From Metabacillus dongyingensis (GTDB taxonomy: Bacteria; Bacillota; Bacilli; Bacillales; Bacillaceae), in assembly GCF_019933155.2 (NCBI RefSeq), contig NZ_CP082944.1:1056001-1120000 (forward strand): a stretch of DNA of 64,000 nt, given 5' to 3'. Positions 39,901-49,033 of the stretch are shown here, piece by piece. Within the stretch, counting starts at the first letter, position 1, and each line of letters begins with the position of its first letter. The position numbers and the translations under genes were made by a program. Below the pieces are notes generated by a model. That model did no database searches. It saw only the letters and a program-made list of their open reading frames with translations, and had not been told where the DNA came from.

Positions 39901-40276
39901 GTTTAACGAATTGCGCGATGGCACAGCTCCTGTGAAAGGCGGATGGAGAATTTATTCAAGCGGGCCTGGCATTTATATGAATCAATTAATTTCCAATTGC
40001 CTCGGAATCCGGCAATTTCAAGGTGACTTAATCATCGATCCCGTGATTCCTCAAAGATTAGATGGCCTTAAATTCCAATTTGAGTATATGGGACGGCAAA
40101 TAACGTTTAATTATCACATAAAAGGTAAAAAACTAAGCCATGTTCTAATTAATGGAAATGAGATTGAAGGGGAAGTCCTAAAGAATCAATACCGCGCGGG
40201 CGGTTTACGCATTTCAAGAGATGAACTGGAAAAAGGGCTTGAACACCATACAGCTGAGATTGAAATCTTCATGTAA
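36932..40276 (+). CDS. GH94 phosphorylase, probable 1,2-beta-oligoglucan phosphorylase
   Basis: A protein of about 1114 residues. ATG 36932 is preferred over 36917 because GAGGGA lies nine bases ahead. The GH94 catalytic region is recognised by YGDGDWDDTLQPAN around residue 760, near SSWTVALTYQV, and by the N-terminal beta-sandwich typical of GH94. The length of about 1100 residues fits the 1,2-beta-oligoglucan phosphorylase subfamily (Listeria Lin1839 type) better than cellobiose phosphorylase at about 800. It would release glucose 1-phosphate from beta-1,2-gluco-oligosaccharides. No signal peptide. Confidence 0.85.
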   Translation: MTMMTDSTFEIKAGDFCFSFFNSGDLRLAAHKDTMINQWIANPIDGSLNNLYLRLHKENEIEFFPLIGVQSNSTVSFSDSEVIWEGKAEQVSYQVTFHLTKRGIWYWNIDLDGHDVSADVVYGQDIGIADKGAVRTNEAYLSQYIDHRAFEHDRLGYVVCSRQNQPQSSGFPYIQQGALTKAAGYSTDGFQFYGLSYKEKNIPEALLKKNLANEVYQYEFAYTALQSERVTLEGKAQVVFYGLFKENHPEAVAVLEYSNEAEDAWNEYRTESRKQSQSIEKVSISSDIGTPLKTLSMSLEEINQFFPNRHQEEWEGDTLLSFFTDTHEHIVLKEKEMLVERPHGHILMTGNNDKVSEHILTTSSFMYGVFNSQLVIGNTSYNKMLTNTRNALNVMKTSGQRIYAEIEGVYQLLTMPSLFEMGFNYARWYYKLEKDMLIITNFTTVDSPEVHLHVRSLNGSAYRYLVTNQVSMNNNEYETSFKMVKDGQTLTFHADAASDSAGVYPELKYRLHLDGANAVIKDESTLAQNAEPHSASLVVMELSASNEWTIRITGHLNGEERSSSLLDAEQEIERYRTFYKGVMNGFHLSMPGGESEEVEKVNDLAWWYTHNMLVHYSVPHGLEQYGGAAWGTRDVCQGPAEYFMATQNYDSVREMIKIVYSHQYEDDGNWPQWFMFDNYFKIQHGESHGDIIVWPLKVLGDYLAVTKDYSILTEKVPYTIRGSFQFTDGEKTILEHANKEIDYIKEHFLHDTCLSSYGDGDWDDTLQPANASLKKYMVSSWTVALTYQVISQFSQCLREVDEKEAESLLNLAAGIKADFNKYMLQTDVIPGFIYMEKMGEEELMLHPDDTKTGISYRLLPMTRSMISELLTPEQAEAHYKLIKRELYCPDGVRLMNRPAKYAGGVSTHFKRAEQAANFGREVGLQYVHAHIRYVEAMAKLGKVDEVWDGLSIINPVGIIQSVPNAERRQSNAYFSSSDGKFNTRYEAQERFNELRDGTAPVKGGWRIYSSGPGIYMNQLISNCLGIRQFQGDLIIDPVIPQRLDGLKFQFEYMGRQITFNYHIKGKKLSHVLINGNEIEGEVLKNQYRAGGLRISRDELEKGLEHHTAEIEIFM

Positions 40277-40352
40277 AGCACAGATACGGTATAATTGCCC
40301 GCCAACTTGTATAATAGCTGTAATGATAAGGGAAGAGATAGGAGAGAGTTTC

Positions 40353-41324
40353 TTGGTCAGTATTAAAGATATTGCTAAAAAAGCAGGAGTTTCCATTTCG
40401 ACGGTTTCATACGCACTAAACGGCAGCCCGAAAGTAACAGAAGAAACCTCTGCCAAAATTTTAGCTATTGCCAAAGATTTAAATTATATTCCTAATGCTT
40501 CGGCCCGTAACCTTAAAAAGAGAGAGACGAAAGTCATTGGTGTCTATTTGACTGATTTCAGCGGAGCATTTTATGGCCAATTGCTTCAGGGGATTTTGGA
40601 ATCTCTCAGCAGGAACGACTACGGACTGATTGTGTGCAGCGGAGAGCATTCTCACCGGTATTTGCCTGAGCGCATGATTGATGGTGCAATTGTTCTCGAT
40701 TCAACTTTTTCAAGCGACGAACTTTTGACGTATGCAGAGCGGGGGCACAAAATTGTGATTCTCGACCGGCAAATTGAACATCCCAATATTAATCAGGTTT
40801 TATTGGATAATAAAGCTGGCGCCACACTTGCCATTGATCATATTGTTGAAAAAGGACATACAAAACTGTATGTGGTGACAGGTCCGGAAGATTCATTTGA
40901 TTCTATGCAGAGATTACACGCAGTAAGACAAGCCGCAAAAAGGTATCGGCATATAGAATATACAGAAATAGCAGGGGACTTTACTAAAGAAGCAGGTGAG
41001 CGGGCCGCTGAGCAAATAATGAATGAATATGATCAAATTGCTGCTGCCTTTTGTTTAAATGATGAAATGGCTATCGGCATGTACAATTATTTGGCTAATA
41101 CAGAGTACAGGGCAGGAGAGCATATTCATATCATCGGATTTGACAACCTGGAGGTTTCACATTACACTAAGCCCCGTCTATCTACAATTGACTATTCAAA
41201 ACGCAAATGGGGTGCACTGGCTTCTGAGCAATTATTGAAGCTGATCAAGGGTGTTCCTGTTGAAAATGAACGGATTTATGTTACCTTGATTGAAGGCGAA
41301 TCGATTAGTGAAAAAAAAGCTTAA
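40353..41324 (+). CDS. LacI-family regulator of the beta-glucan locus
   Basis: A 323-residue LacI-type repressor. TTG 40353 behind AGGAGAG gives VSIKDIAKKAGVSISTVSYALN at the very N-terminus, as expected for the helix-turn-helix. The hinge is ASARNLKKRETK and the effector domain starts VIGVYLTDFSGAFYGQLLQG. It probably represses the GH3-GH94 and transporter genes through the GAAACGTTTC-type operators at 34.4-34.7 kb. It follows the GH94 gene by 76 bp and may share its transcript. Confidence 0.88.
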   Translation: MVSIKDIAKKAGVSISTVSYALNGSPKVTEETSAKILAIAKDLNYIPNASARNLKKRETKVIGVYLTDFSGAFYGQLLQGILESLSRNDYGLIVCSGEHSHRYLPERMIDGAIVLDSTFSSDELLTYAERGHKIVILDRQIEHPNINQVLLDNKAGATLAIDHIVEKGHTKLYVVTGPEDSFDSMQRLHAVRQAAKRYRHIEYTEIAGDFTKEAGERAAEQIMNEYDQIAAAFCLNDEMAIGMYNYLANTEYRAGEHIHIIGFDNLEVSHYTKPRLSTIDYSKRKWGALASEQLLKLIKGVPVENERIYVTLIEGESISEKKA

Positions 41325-41334
41325 ATGTATAAGG

Positions 41335-41380
41335 CGGGAGTGAAAGGAATCAGTCAGGATTCTTTTCATTCCCGTCTTTG
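41335..41380 (+). terminator. Terminator after the LacI gene
   Basis: CGGGAGTGAAAGGAATC and GATTCTTTTCATTCCCG form a long stem with two non-Watson-Crick positions, followed by TCTTTGTTTG. It ends the beta-glucan operon. Confidence 0.8.
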
Positions 41381-41838
41381 TTTGTTCACTGACAAAATTT
41401 AATTTTGCCTGCTGTACAACCCCTAAACGTAGTGAGAAATCTATATTTAGGATCTGGCGGTGCCGTGTTTTGTATTTCTTTTTCAGAGAAGATGTTTCAT
41501 ACTGTAGATAGAATGAGAGGACAGCAGGTACAAATAAAAAAACTCTTATATGTTTTTCTTTGGTAAAAAATATAGTTCATGATAAGGATTACTCCATAAA
41601 AAATGATGGTATCAGAGACGGGAATATTATTAGCAGCATTAAATACTGTCATTGATAGATAATCCTAATTTCTCTTGTTTTTAATTTATTTTAAAAAACA
41701 AGTGTGCTCAATACTTAACGGGTTCGGTTCAAAGGTGCAAAATGAATATTCACAATAAAATTGTTGAATGACCATAAAGATGTTTAATTACAAATTAAGT
41801 TGCTACATTTACAATAAAGTTTGAAAACCCAGCCATGT
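41381..41838. other. Gene-free stretch, 458 bp
   Basis: I see no plausible coding frame. The DNA is AT-rich. Short motifs near its end, TTGTTGAATGACCAT and TTTACAATAAAGT, recur at 52749-52790 beside another repeat copy, which suggests remnant repeat DNA rather than a gene. Confidence 0.5.
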
Positions 41839-41924
41839 TATTCCATTAAAGGGCCATTTAATTGAGTAAGAGGTTGAACAAAACTCCACTTTTTTATGCA
41901 ACTTCCAGGCTTCTTAAGAAGCCC
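41839..41924 (+). repeat. Short interspersed repeat, copy A, with hairpins
   Basis: It begins TTATTCCATTAAAGGGCCATTTAATTGAGTAAG in two parts and continues with a TTG-to-CAA hairpin around CTCCACTTTTTTATGCAAC. It ends in the perfect palindrome GGCTTCTTAAGAAGCC (41909-41924). The same order recurs at 48691-48780, with a different terminal hairpin. Confidence 0.6.
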
Positions 41925-41934
41925 AAAAAGTATA

Positions 41935-42636
41935 AATGTATACCTCCATTATGTCCTCGACCTTTGGTTTGAGAAAAGGGTTAGAAAACAGTGCAAAGGA
42001 CAAGCATAAATAGTGAGATATGCAGATGATTTTGTTTGTTGTTTTCAATATAAGAGTGAAGGTCAGGAATTCTTCCATTCTTTAAAGATGAGATTAAAGA
42101 AGTTTAACCTAGAAATAGCTGAGGATAAAACCAAAATTATTCCCTTCGGGAGGTTTGCGGAGAAAAATGCAAATCAAAAGGGAGAGGGTAAACCAGCAAC
42201 CTTTGATTTCTTAGGCTTTACAAACTCAAGGAATCTAAAGAATGGTTAAAGAATAATAGAAATAAAGATATTCATATGATTATGGATAGATTCAAACGCT
42301 CACTAACAGGTTATTACAACTATTACTGCATCACAGATAATACCCAAAATGTTAACAACTTCAAAGACAAAATCCAATACTTATTGTTTAAGTGGCTCAA
42401 TAGAAGAAGTCAAAGAAAATCCTTTACTTGGGGTAAGTACAGACTCTTTCTTGATAAATATCCACTACCATCACCAAGAATTAAAGTGAATATATACGAT
42501 TTAAGAAAAGAGATTAGCTACATTCTGTAAATGATGACTAGGAGGAGCCGTGTGCGTTAATAGCGCAAGCACGGTTCTGTGAGGGGGGAGAAACACAATC
42601 TACCGCAAGGTAGAGAGGTTCTCTTCTACTCGACTT
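41935..42636 (+). mobile_element. Group II intron remnant, copy 1 (broken reverse transcriptase and 3' end)
   Basis: Homology to a group II intron-encoded reverse transcriptase starts abruptly at about 41935 (NVYLHYVLDLWFEK). TAT of the intact copy is TAA here, a stop between GQA and IVRYADD. The YADD catalytic motif survives. After DFLGFT an internal deletion removes about 30 codons, and the frame shifts into NNRNKDIHMIMDRFKRSL. The maturase end (SPRIKVNIYDLRKEISYIL) is followed by domains V and VI. The 5' half of the intron is missing, so it cannot splice or move by itself. Confidence 0.85.
42545..42579 (+). ncRNA. Group II intron domain V, copy 1
   Basis: GAGCCGTG ... CACGGTTC is the standard domain V stem, with the inner stem TGCG/CGCA around TTAATAG. 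Domain VI-like sequence (CTACCGCAAGGTAG) follows. The inner pair reads TGCA/TGCA in copy 2 (48573), a compensating change. Confidence 0.8.
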
Positions 42637-42689
42637 GTTTAAATAGAATCTTTTAAAACAATAAATGCATGAATTCCAAAGAAGGAGAT

Positions 42690-43607
42690 TCATGCATTTA
42701 TTGTTTTTTCATGTATCATTCTAAAACGCTTTATATCTTCTCTTGGTGGTAACCCAAACATCCGAGAATATTCACGACTGAATTGAGAAGGACTTTCATA
42801 ACCAACCCTAAATGCTACATCGGATGCATCTGAAGACTCAGATAATAACAAACGGCGTGCTTCTTGAAGTCTCAGATGTTTTTGGTATTGAATCGGACTC
42901 ATAGCAGTAACCTCTTTAAAATGCTTGTGTAGCGTTGCTACACTCATACTTGCTATTTCCGCAAGTTCTTCAACCCTGATTGTTCTTTCAAAGTTGTTCA
43001 TAATATGTTCGATAACATCTTTGATACGTAAGGTACTACTCCCCTGTACTGCGATTTGTTGCAATGTAGCCCCTTGTTCTCCGTTCAGTACCCTATATAG
43101 AATTTCCTCCTTGAACAAAGGTGCAAGTACAGGAATATCCTGTGGATTGTCTAGTAAACGTACTAATCGGATCACAGCATCCAACAAAGGCGAATCTATA
43201 CGGCTAACATACATAGCTCGTTTAGTGGTGCCTTTGGACTGGACAAATAACTCTGAATCCCTTAAAACATCTAATATTTCACTTGGGTTAAACTCAAGTT
43301 TGAAAGCTAAATATGGAGATTCGGGAGTGGCTTGGATGACCTGACCAGTTATAGGCAAATCAACTGATGCTATAAGGTAATCTGAAGGTCCGTACTTATA
43401 GCTTTCCCGTCCCAATAATATCTCTTTATCACCTTGGACGGTAATACACAAGGAAGGGTTGTGAACTCCATAATTTGGACCTGTAACATCGGAGAAACGA
43501 GACAAAAATAAATATGGAATAGTTGTAGAATAATATCCATCCTGACCCGTGTGCCTTTCAACTAAGTCAGCAAGTGTTTCTTGCTTTAAAGGTAATTCTT
43601 TAAACAT
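42690..43607 (-). CDS. AraC-family regulator, YqhC-like
   Basis: A 305-residue protein with an AraC_N-type sensing domain first (YLFLSRFSDVTGPNYGVHNP) and two helix-turn-helix motifs at the end. These are VEELAEIASMSVATLHKHFK and SDVAFRVGYESPSQFSREYS. RBS GGGGGAATG precedes the ATG. It is divergent from an aldo/keto reductase across a 198-bp gap, the same pairing as E. coli yqhC-dkgA. I therefore infer that it activates the reductase in response to aldehydes or a related stress. Confidence 0.9.
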   Translation of the reverse strand: MFKELPLKQETLADLVERHTGQDGYYSTTIPYLFLSRFSDVTGPNYGVHNPSLCITVQGDKEILLGRESYKYGPSDYLIASVDLPITGQVIQATPESPYLAFKLEFNPSEILDVLRDSELFVQSKGTTKRAMYVSRIDSPLLDAVIRLVRLLDNPQDIPVLAPLFKEEILYRVLNGEQGATLQQIAVQGSSTLRIKDVIEHIMNNFERTIRVEELAEIASMSVATLHKHFKEVTAMSPIQYQKHLRLQEARRLLLSESSDASDVAFRVGYESPSQFSREYSRMFGLPPREDIKRFRMIHEKTINA

Positions 43608-43793
43608 AATATCATTCCCCCGTTAGGTGATTATTTAAATCTTGCTACATATTCATAGGATTTATAAATGGGATTAAGAGGATTAGGCAAATGTTTAAGA
43701 TTAATTTGATAACGGTGGCTTTTGAGTCTGCTGCATAATAAGTTTATGCCACTGTAATACTCTTACTATCAAAATAGATAAATAAGCAAATAG

Positions 43794-44657
<864 letters not shown>

Positions 44658-44673
44658 TTTTCATCGTAAAGTT

Positions 44674-44714
44674 AAAAAAACAAGGGATTTCCTTAGGGAA
44701 AACCTTGTTTTTTT
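44674..44714 (+). terminator. Terminator after the aldo/keto reductase
   Basis: AAAAAAACAAGG and CCTTGTTTTTTT pair perfectly around a 17-base loop that can pair further (TTTCC/GGGAAA). Confidence 0.85.
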
Positions 44715-44730
44715 ATATTAAAATCAACTC

Positions 44731-44762
44731 TTATTCAACAATCGGGGGCGTTTGCTGCATAA
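44731..44762 (+). repeat. Short interspersed repeat, copy B
   Basis: TTATTCAACAATCGGGGGCG then TTTGCTGCATAA. It belongs to the family with core (C)AATCGGGCGC seen at 45152, 50251 and 52675. It abuts the ankyrin gene leader. Confidence 0.55.
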
Positions 44763-44823
44763 TGTGGTAGCTCGCTTCATTAATAATCATATTAACTTTT
44801 TATTTTGTTTAAGGGGTAAACCA

Positions 44824-45114
44824 ATGAAAAAAAGAATTAGGAAAAAGCTTAATAAGAGGAACAGAGAAGAATTAGTCAAAGCCATTTATGAAGGTCATTT
44901 TAGAAAAGTGAAATTGTTAGTTCGAAGTAATTCAAGTGCAGATAACAAAGACGAGGATGGATGGACCCCACTCCATTGGGCAACACAAGTATGCCAAATG
45001 GAGATTATCCAATACCTTTTGTCTAAGGGAGCTAACATCAATACCAGGGATATTAACGGCTTTTCTCCGTTGTATCAAGCAGCCTCTGAAGGTCGTTATA
45101 AAAACCATTTCTAA
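44824..45114 (+). pseudogene. Ankyrin-repeat protein, truncated
   Basis: ATG 44824 behind AAGGGGTAAA starts a 96-codon frame. A basic N-terminus (KKRIRKKLNKRNREE) leads into one full ankyrin repeat (DEDGWTPLHWATQVCQMEIIQYLLSKGANIN) split here as TPLHWATQ and IQYLLSKGANIN. A second repeat starts at TRDINGFSPLYQAASEG and breaks off at YKNHF. Repeat-family sequence begins 38 bp later. The protein probably once continued. A short intact protein is possible but unlikely, since the second repeat is incomplete. Confidence 0.7.
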
Positions 45115-45151
45115 GGACTTTGAAGCCACATATAACATTGACTTGAATATG

Positions 45152-45273
45152 ATATTCAACAATCGGGGACGATTGCTTAACAAAGTGTCGCCTCTTCTTA
45201 TTAGTAAAGGGCAGTTTAATGGAGCAAGCGGATTCTGAAGTTCTTCTACATAAGGGCCATTTAATGGAATAAA
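45152..45273 (+). repeat. Short interspersed repeat, three partial copies in tandem
   Basis: Copy C at 45152 has ATTCAACAATCGGGGACG. Copy D near 45200 has AGTAAAGGGCAGTTTAATGG. Copy E at 45238 has AAGTTCTTCTACATAAGGGC then CATTTAATGGAATAA. All fit one family. They fill the gap between the ankyrin fragment and fabF. Confidence 0.55.
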
Positions 45274-45304
45274 TCTAACCGTTTCTAGAGGAAACGGTCA
45301 GATT
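45272..45304 (-). terminator. Hairpin after fabF, possible terminator
   Basis: AATCTAACCGTTTC pairs with GAAACGGTCAGATT apart from one mismatch. On the minus strand only TTTATT follows, so termination efficiency is doubtful. Confidence 0.5.
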
Positions 45305-45321
45305 GACGAGAGAAAGTTTAT

Positions 45322-46557
45322 TCACTCGTATTTCTTTAAAACAATAGCTGCATTATGACCTCCGAAACCAAATGAGTTAGATAGACCCGTATTTATTTTC
45401 ACTTGGCGAGCAACAGATGGTACATAATCTAGATCACATAATGGATCAGGATTTTCTAAGTTAATTGTTGGAGGAACTATCCCTTCCTTTATGCTCATTG
45501 CTAAAGCAATTGCTTCAACTCCACCAGCTGCCCCTAACATATGACCAAGCATAGATTTATTAGCTGTTACTGGAATCTGATAAGCTTGTTTTCCAAACAG
45601 CTGCTTAATAGCCATCGTTTCAGAGATGTCCCCCACTTTTGTACTTGTTGCATGGGCACTAATAACATCAATTTCTTCAGGCGATAAATTGGCATTTTTT
45701 AAAGCTGATCTCATTGCAAGATAGGCACCTTTACCTTCCGGATGTGTAGCTACGATATGGTGTGCGTCTGAACTTGCACCATATCCAATAACTTCTGCAT
45801 AAATCTTTGCGTCTCTACGTAAAGCATGAGATAAAGATTCTAAGATTAGAATTCCAGCTCCTTCTGACATGACAAATCCGTCTCGATTTTCATCAAATGG
45901 ACGACTAGCTTTAGTAGGCTCATCGTTTCTTGTTGATAGTGCTGTAGCATTACCAAAGCTTGCTATTGATAAATCTGTTATAGCTGCCTCCGTTCCACCC
46001 GCAAACACAACGTCAACTTCTCCATAACGAATTAATCTAAAGGCTTCTCCAATAGCTGTATTTCCAATTGCACAAGCAGAAACAGGCGACATAGAAGGCC
46101 CCATCGCGTTCCACTTGATACTAATTTGTGCTGCTGCAGCATTAGAAATCATAGCAGGTACTAGGGTCGGGCTGACTCTTCTTGGCCCCTTCTGCCTAAG
46201 CGCATCAATATTTTCAATGAAGGTTTCAATTCCACCTATACCTGAACCTACGTATACGCCAAACCTTTCTACATCTATACGATCGAGGTCTAACTCAGAA
46301 TCTGCCCAAGCTTGTTCAGCTGCAGCCAAAGCAAATTGAGAAAAGCGATCTAAACGTCTTGCTTCGTTCTTTCCTAAAACTTCATCTGCATCAAAATCTT
46401 GGACGATACCTGCAATTTTTGTTTTATGATTAGTAACATCAAATGTATCAATAGTGGATATACCAGATTCCCCGTTAATCAGATTGTTCCAAAATGTTTT
46501 GATGTTGTTTCCTATAGGAGACACTACTCCCATACCGGTAATCACAACTCTTTCCAC
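45322..46557 (-). CDS. Beta-ketoacyl-ACP synthase II paralogue (FabF type)
   Basis: A 411-residue thiolase-fold condensing enzyme. The catalytic triad is visible: Cys162 in SACAIGNTAIG, His302 in AHATSTKVGD and His339 in NKSMLGHMLGAAG with Lys334. It also has GEGAG-like MSEGAGILILE and a C-terminal SFGFGGHN. HATST in place of the usual HGTST is a small deviation. GTG start behind GGAGGGATGAAAA. It stands alone, without fabH or acpP, and divergent from an MmyB-like regulator. It is probably a second copy used to alter fatty-acid length or resist inhibition. Confidence 0.9.
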   Translation of the reverse strand: MERVVITGMGVVSPIGNNIKTFWNNLINGESGISTIDTFDVTNHKTKIAGIVQDFDADEVLGKNEARRLDRFSQFALAAAEQAWADSELDLDRIDVERFGVYVGSGIGGIETFIENIDALRQKGPRRVSPTLVPAMISNAAAAQISIKWNAMGPSMSPVSACAIGNTAIGEAFRLIRYGEVDVVFAGGTEAAITDLSIASFGNATALSTRNDEPTKASRPFDENRDGFVMSEGAGILILESLSHALRRDAKIYAEVIGYGASSDAHHIVATHPEGKGAYLAMRSALKNANLSPEEIDVISAHATSTKVGDISETMAIKQLFGKQAYQIPVTANKSMLGHMLGAAGGVEAIALAMSIKEGIVPPTINLENPDPLCDLDYVPSVARQVKINTGLSNSFGFGGHNAAIVLKKYE

Positions 46558-46611
46558 TTTTCATCCCTCCAAATCAATAATTTACTTGTATTTTACATCT
46601 CTTTTATCCTA

Positions 46612-46640
46612 TTACAAGGGATAGTTTATCCTGGTATAAT
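46612..46640 (+). promoter_or_regulatory. Promoter of the XRE regulator with inverted-repeat operator
   Basis: TTACAA, 17 bp and TATAAT lie 40 bp before the ATG. The repeats TATCC, GGATA and TATCC overlap the -35 and spacer, a likely self-binding site that could also act on fabF. Confidence 0.6.
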
Positions 46641-46679
46641 TACTACTAGGTTAAATTGATAAGATGAGGAGTTTTAAAA

Positions 46680-47531
46680 ATGAATGATCAAACTAGGCTT
46701 GAAGCTTTGTCGACATTCTTAAAAGCTAAGCGTGCCCAAATTAAGCCAGAGTCTATTGGTTTGCCTGCCGGAACCCGGAGAAGGACACCTGGGTTACGAA
46801 GAGAAGAGGTTGCACAATTAGCAGGTGTTAGTACCACTTGGTATACATGGCTAGAGCAAGGAAGAGATATAAAAGTTTCTTCAATCGTACTTGATTGTAT
46901 TTCTGCAGCTCTACAATTAAATAATGATGAAAGAGACTACATATATGACCTAGCATTAGAGGCAAAATCAGAAATTACCCATCAAGAAAAGGATCAATCA
47001 GAGCTTAGCCCTTCTTTAAAGCGAATACTAGCTGAATTAATATATTGTCCGACTATCATTACGGATCGACATTGCCATATTGTGGGCTGGAATCCTGCAG
47101 CTGCTCATGTTTTTTTAGATTTTGAACGAATACCGAATGATCAAAGAAATTTGATTCGTTTAGTGTTCACTAGAAAAGAATTAAAAGCATTGGCCGTCAA
47201 TTGGGAACATTTTGCGAAAGGTTTTCTTGCTATTTTCCGTACCTATTATGGACACTATTTAGGCGATGAATGGTACAACCAATTTATTAAAGAAATGAGT
47301 CATTCACATTCAGAATTCCAGGATTTATGGCAAGAAAGTCAAGTGAGTAAGGCTCCAGAAATGGTAATTGAATTTAGACATGCTAAAGCAGGCAAAATGT
47401 TGTTTAATTTAACTTCTCTTCAAGTTCAAGGTGATATGGATTTGCGGTGCAGTATCTATACACCAGTAGAGGAAACAGATACAGAAAATAAATTAAAGCG
47501 ATTAATGAAGAGGGTTTCCGTTGAAAATTAA
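46680..47531 (+). CDS. XRE-family regulator with MmyB-like ligand domain
   Basis: A 283-residue protein. The N-terminal helix-turn-helix has RREEVAQLAGVSTTWYTWLEQGRD, quoted as AQLAGVSTTWYTWLEQG. The C-terminal part (CPTIITDRHCHIVGWNPAAA and beyond) fits the MmyB-like ligand-binding domain. One such protein has been crystallised with a fatty acid, as I recall. It is divergent from a fabF paralogue, so sensing of fatty acids or of inhibition of fatty-acid synthesis is a reasonable inference. RBS GATGAGGAG. Confidence 0.85.
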   Translation: MNDQTRLEALSTFLKAKRAQIKPESIGLPAGTRRRTPGLRREEVAQLAGVSTTWYTWLEQGRDIKVSSIVLDCISAALQLNNDERDYIYDLALEAKSEITHQEKDQSELSPSLKRILAELIYCPTIITDRHCHIVGWNPAAAHVFLDFERIPNDQRNLIRLVFTRKELKALAVNWEHFAKGFLAIFRTYYGHYLGDEWYNQFIKEMSHSHSEFQDLWQESQVSKAPEMVIEFRHAKAGKMLFNLTSLQVQGDMDLRCSIYTPVEETDTENKLKRLMKRVSVEN

Positions 47532-47629
47532 TAAAGTAATTTCATTACACTAGCGAAATGATACTGATTACTTAACGAAGTTATTATTCCTTTTGGTAAA
47601 AAGAGTTAACTTTACTGTTGTCCTCTTGT

Positions 47630-48662
47630 TCTGCCATGATGCTTTGAAAATACTGAACTTCTATATTGAAAAGAGATCAGTAAATTATGTAGTAGATGTC
47701 GATATTAAAGGATTCTTTGACAACGTTGAGCACAAATGGATGATGGAGTTCTTAAAACTTCGAATCGCTGACCCTAACCTACTAAGAATAATTGGTAGGT
47801 TTCTTAAAGGTGGATACATGGAGGAAAGTAAGAAATACAAAACAGACAATGGCACACCGCAAGGTGGAGTAATATCTCCGGTATTAGCCAATGTGTATCT
47901 CCATTATGCCCTCGACTTATGGTTTGAGAAAAAGGTCAAGAAACAATGCAAGGGACAGGCATATATAGTAAGGTATGCAGATGATTTTGTGTGGTGTTTT
48001 CAATATCAGAGCGAAGCTCAGGAATTCTTCCAATCATTAAAATTTAGATTAAAGAAATTTAACTTGGAAATTGCCGAGGATAAAACCAAAATTATTCCCT
48101 TCGGGCGTTGTGCCGAAAAATATGAAAAGCAAAAGGGAAATAGTAAACCAGCAACCTTTGATTTCCTAGGCTTTACACACTATTGTGGGAAAAGTAAACA
48201 AGGGAAATTTCGGGTGAAACGGAAATCGAGTAGAAAGAAAGTCCAAGGTAAATTAAAAGAGTCTAAAGAATGGCTGAAGAAGAATAGAAATAAAGATATT
48301 CAAATGATCATGGACAGATTTAGACGCTCGCTTATAGGTTATTACAACTATTATTGCATCACTGATAATACCCAAAATGTTACCAACTTCAAAGACAAAA
48401 TCGAGACCTTACTGTTTAAATGGCTCAATAGAAGAAGTCAAAGGAAATCCTTTACATGGGATAAATTCAGACTATTTCTTGATAAATATCCACTACCTTC
48501 ACCAAGAATTAAAGTGAATATATATGATTTAAGAAAAGAGATTAGCTACATTCTGTGAATGATGACTAGGAGGAGCCGTGTGCATTAATAGTGCAAGCAC
48601 GGTTCTGTGAGGGGACGGAGTGCAATTTACCGTAAGGTAGAAAGGCTCCCTTCTACTCGACT
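47630..48662 (+). mobile_element. Group II intron remnant, copy 2 (5'-truncated, long open RT frame)
   Basis: From CHDALKILNFYIEKRS (about 47632) to the end, the frame matches a group II intron reverse transcriptase/maturase: VDVDIKGFFDNVEH, GTPQGGVISPVLANVYLHY, YIVRYADDFVWCF, then the maturase X domain and ISYIL at 48558. About 130-150 N-terminal codons and the whole 5' ribozyme (domains I-III) are missing. Domain V, domain VI and the 3' end (CTACTCGAC) are intact. The open 321-codon frame starting at 47593 includes non-intron sequence. It has the same orientation as copy 1. Confidence 0.87.
48573..48607 (+). ncRNA. Group II intron domain V, copy 2
   Basis: GAGCCGTG ... CACGGTTC with the inner stem TGCA/TGCA around TTAATAG, compared with TGCG/CGCA in copy 1. 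The paired change supports a real, recently selected domain V. Confidence 0.8.
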
Positions 48663-48690
48663 TCTGCAGCAAGAATTGTGATCTTTCTTT

Positions 48691-48780
48691 ATGTTAAGGG
48701 CCATTTTCTTGAATAAGAAGTTGCATAAAATCCCACTTTTTTATACAGCCACCAGGTGCGCTTGAGTGTGCGCAAACTTT
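48691..48780 (+). repeat. Short interspersed repeat, copy F, with hairpins
   Basis: ATGTTAAGGGCCATTTTCTT, then GAATAAGAAGTTGCATAAAA and TCCCACTTTTTTATACAG. Apart from a few substitutions this parallels copy A at 41839. A terminal hairpin GTGCGC/GTGCGC-like (48756-48776) replaces the one in copy A. The remaining 250 bp up to 49034 shows no gene. Confidence 0.6.
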
Positions 48781-49033
48781 TATTAATGATAAAATCCTGC
48801 ATAAACAGTAAATAGTGACAGGTTGAACCCCTTAGTTCCCAAGGTGTTTTATAAGAGGGAGCTTCTGTTAGGACATATTATGTCAACCTAATATATTAAC
48901 ATATATACATAATTTTTGTTCTTTTTTGGAAATATAAAATTGTACCGTTTATAAGAAATAGCGTGGAAAAATGAGAAGTAATGAACTTTCTGAAAGTAGT
49001 AACCCTGAATTGTGAATAAGGAAGTGACCAGCA

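Noticed and set aside
44936..45238. 100-codon plus-strand frame after the ankyrin fragment
   Set aside because: It overlaps the ankyrin frame out of register and then runs through repeat copies; no sign of a real protein.
47593..47631. N-terminal part of the long RT frame at 47593
   Set aside because: The first 13 or so residues do not match group II RTs; intron homology begins at CHDALK, so the frame start is accidental.
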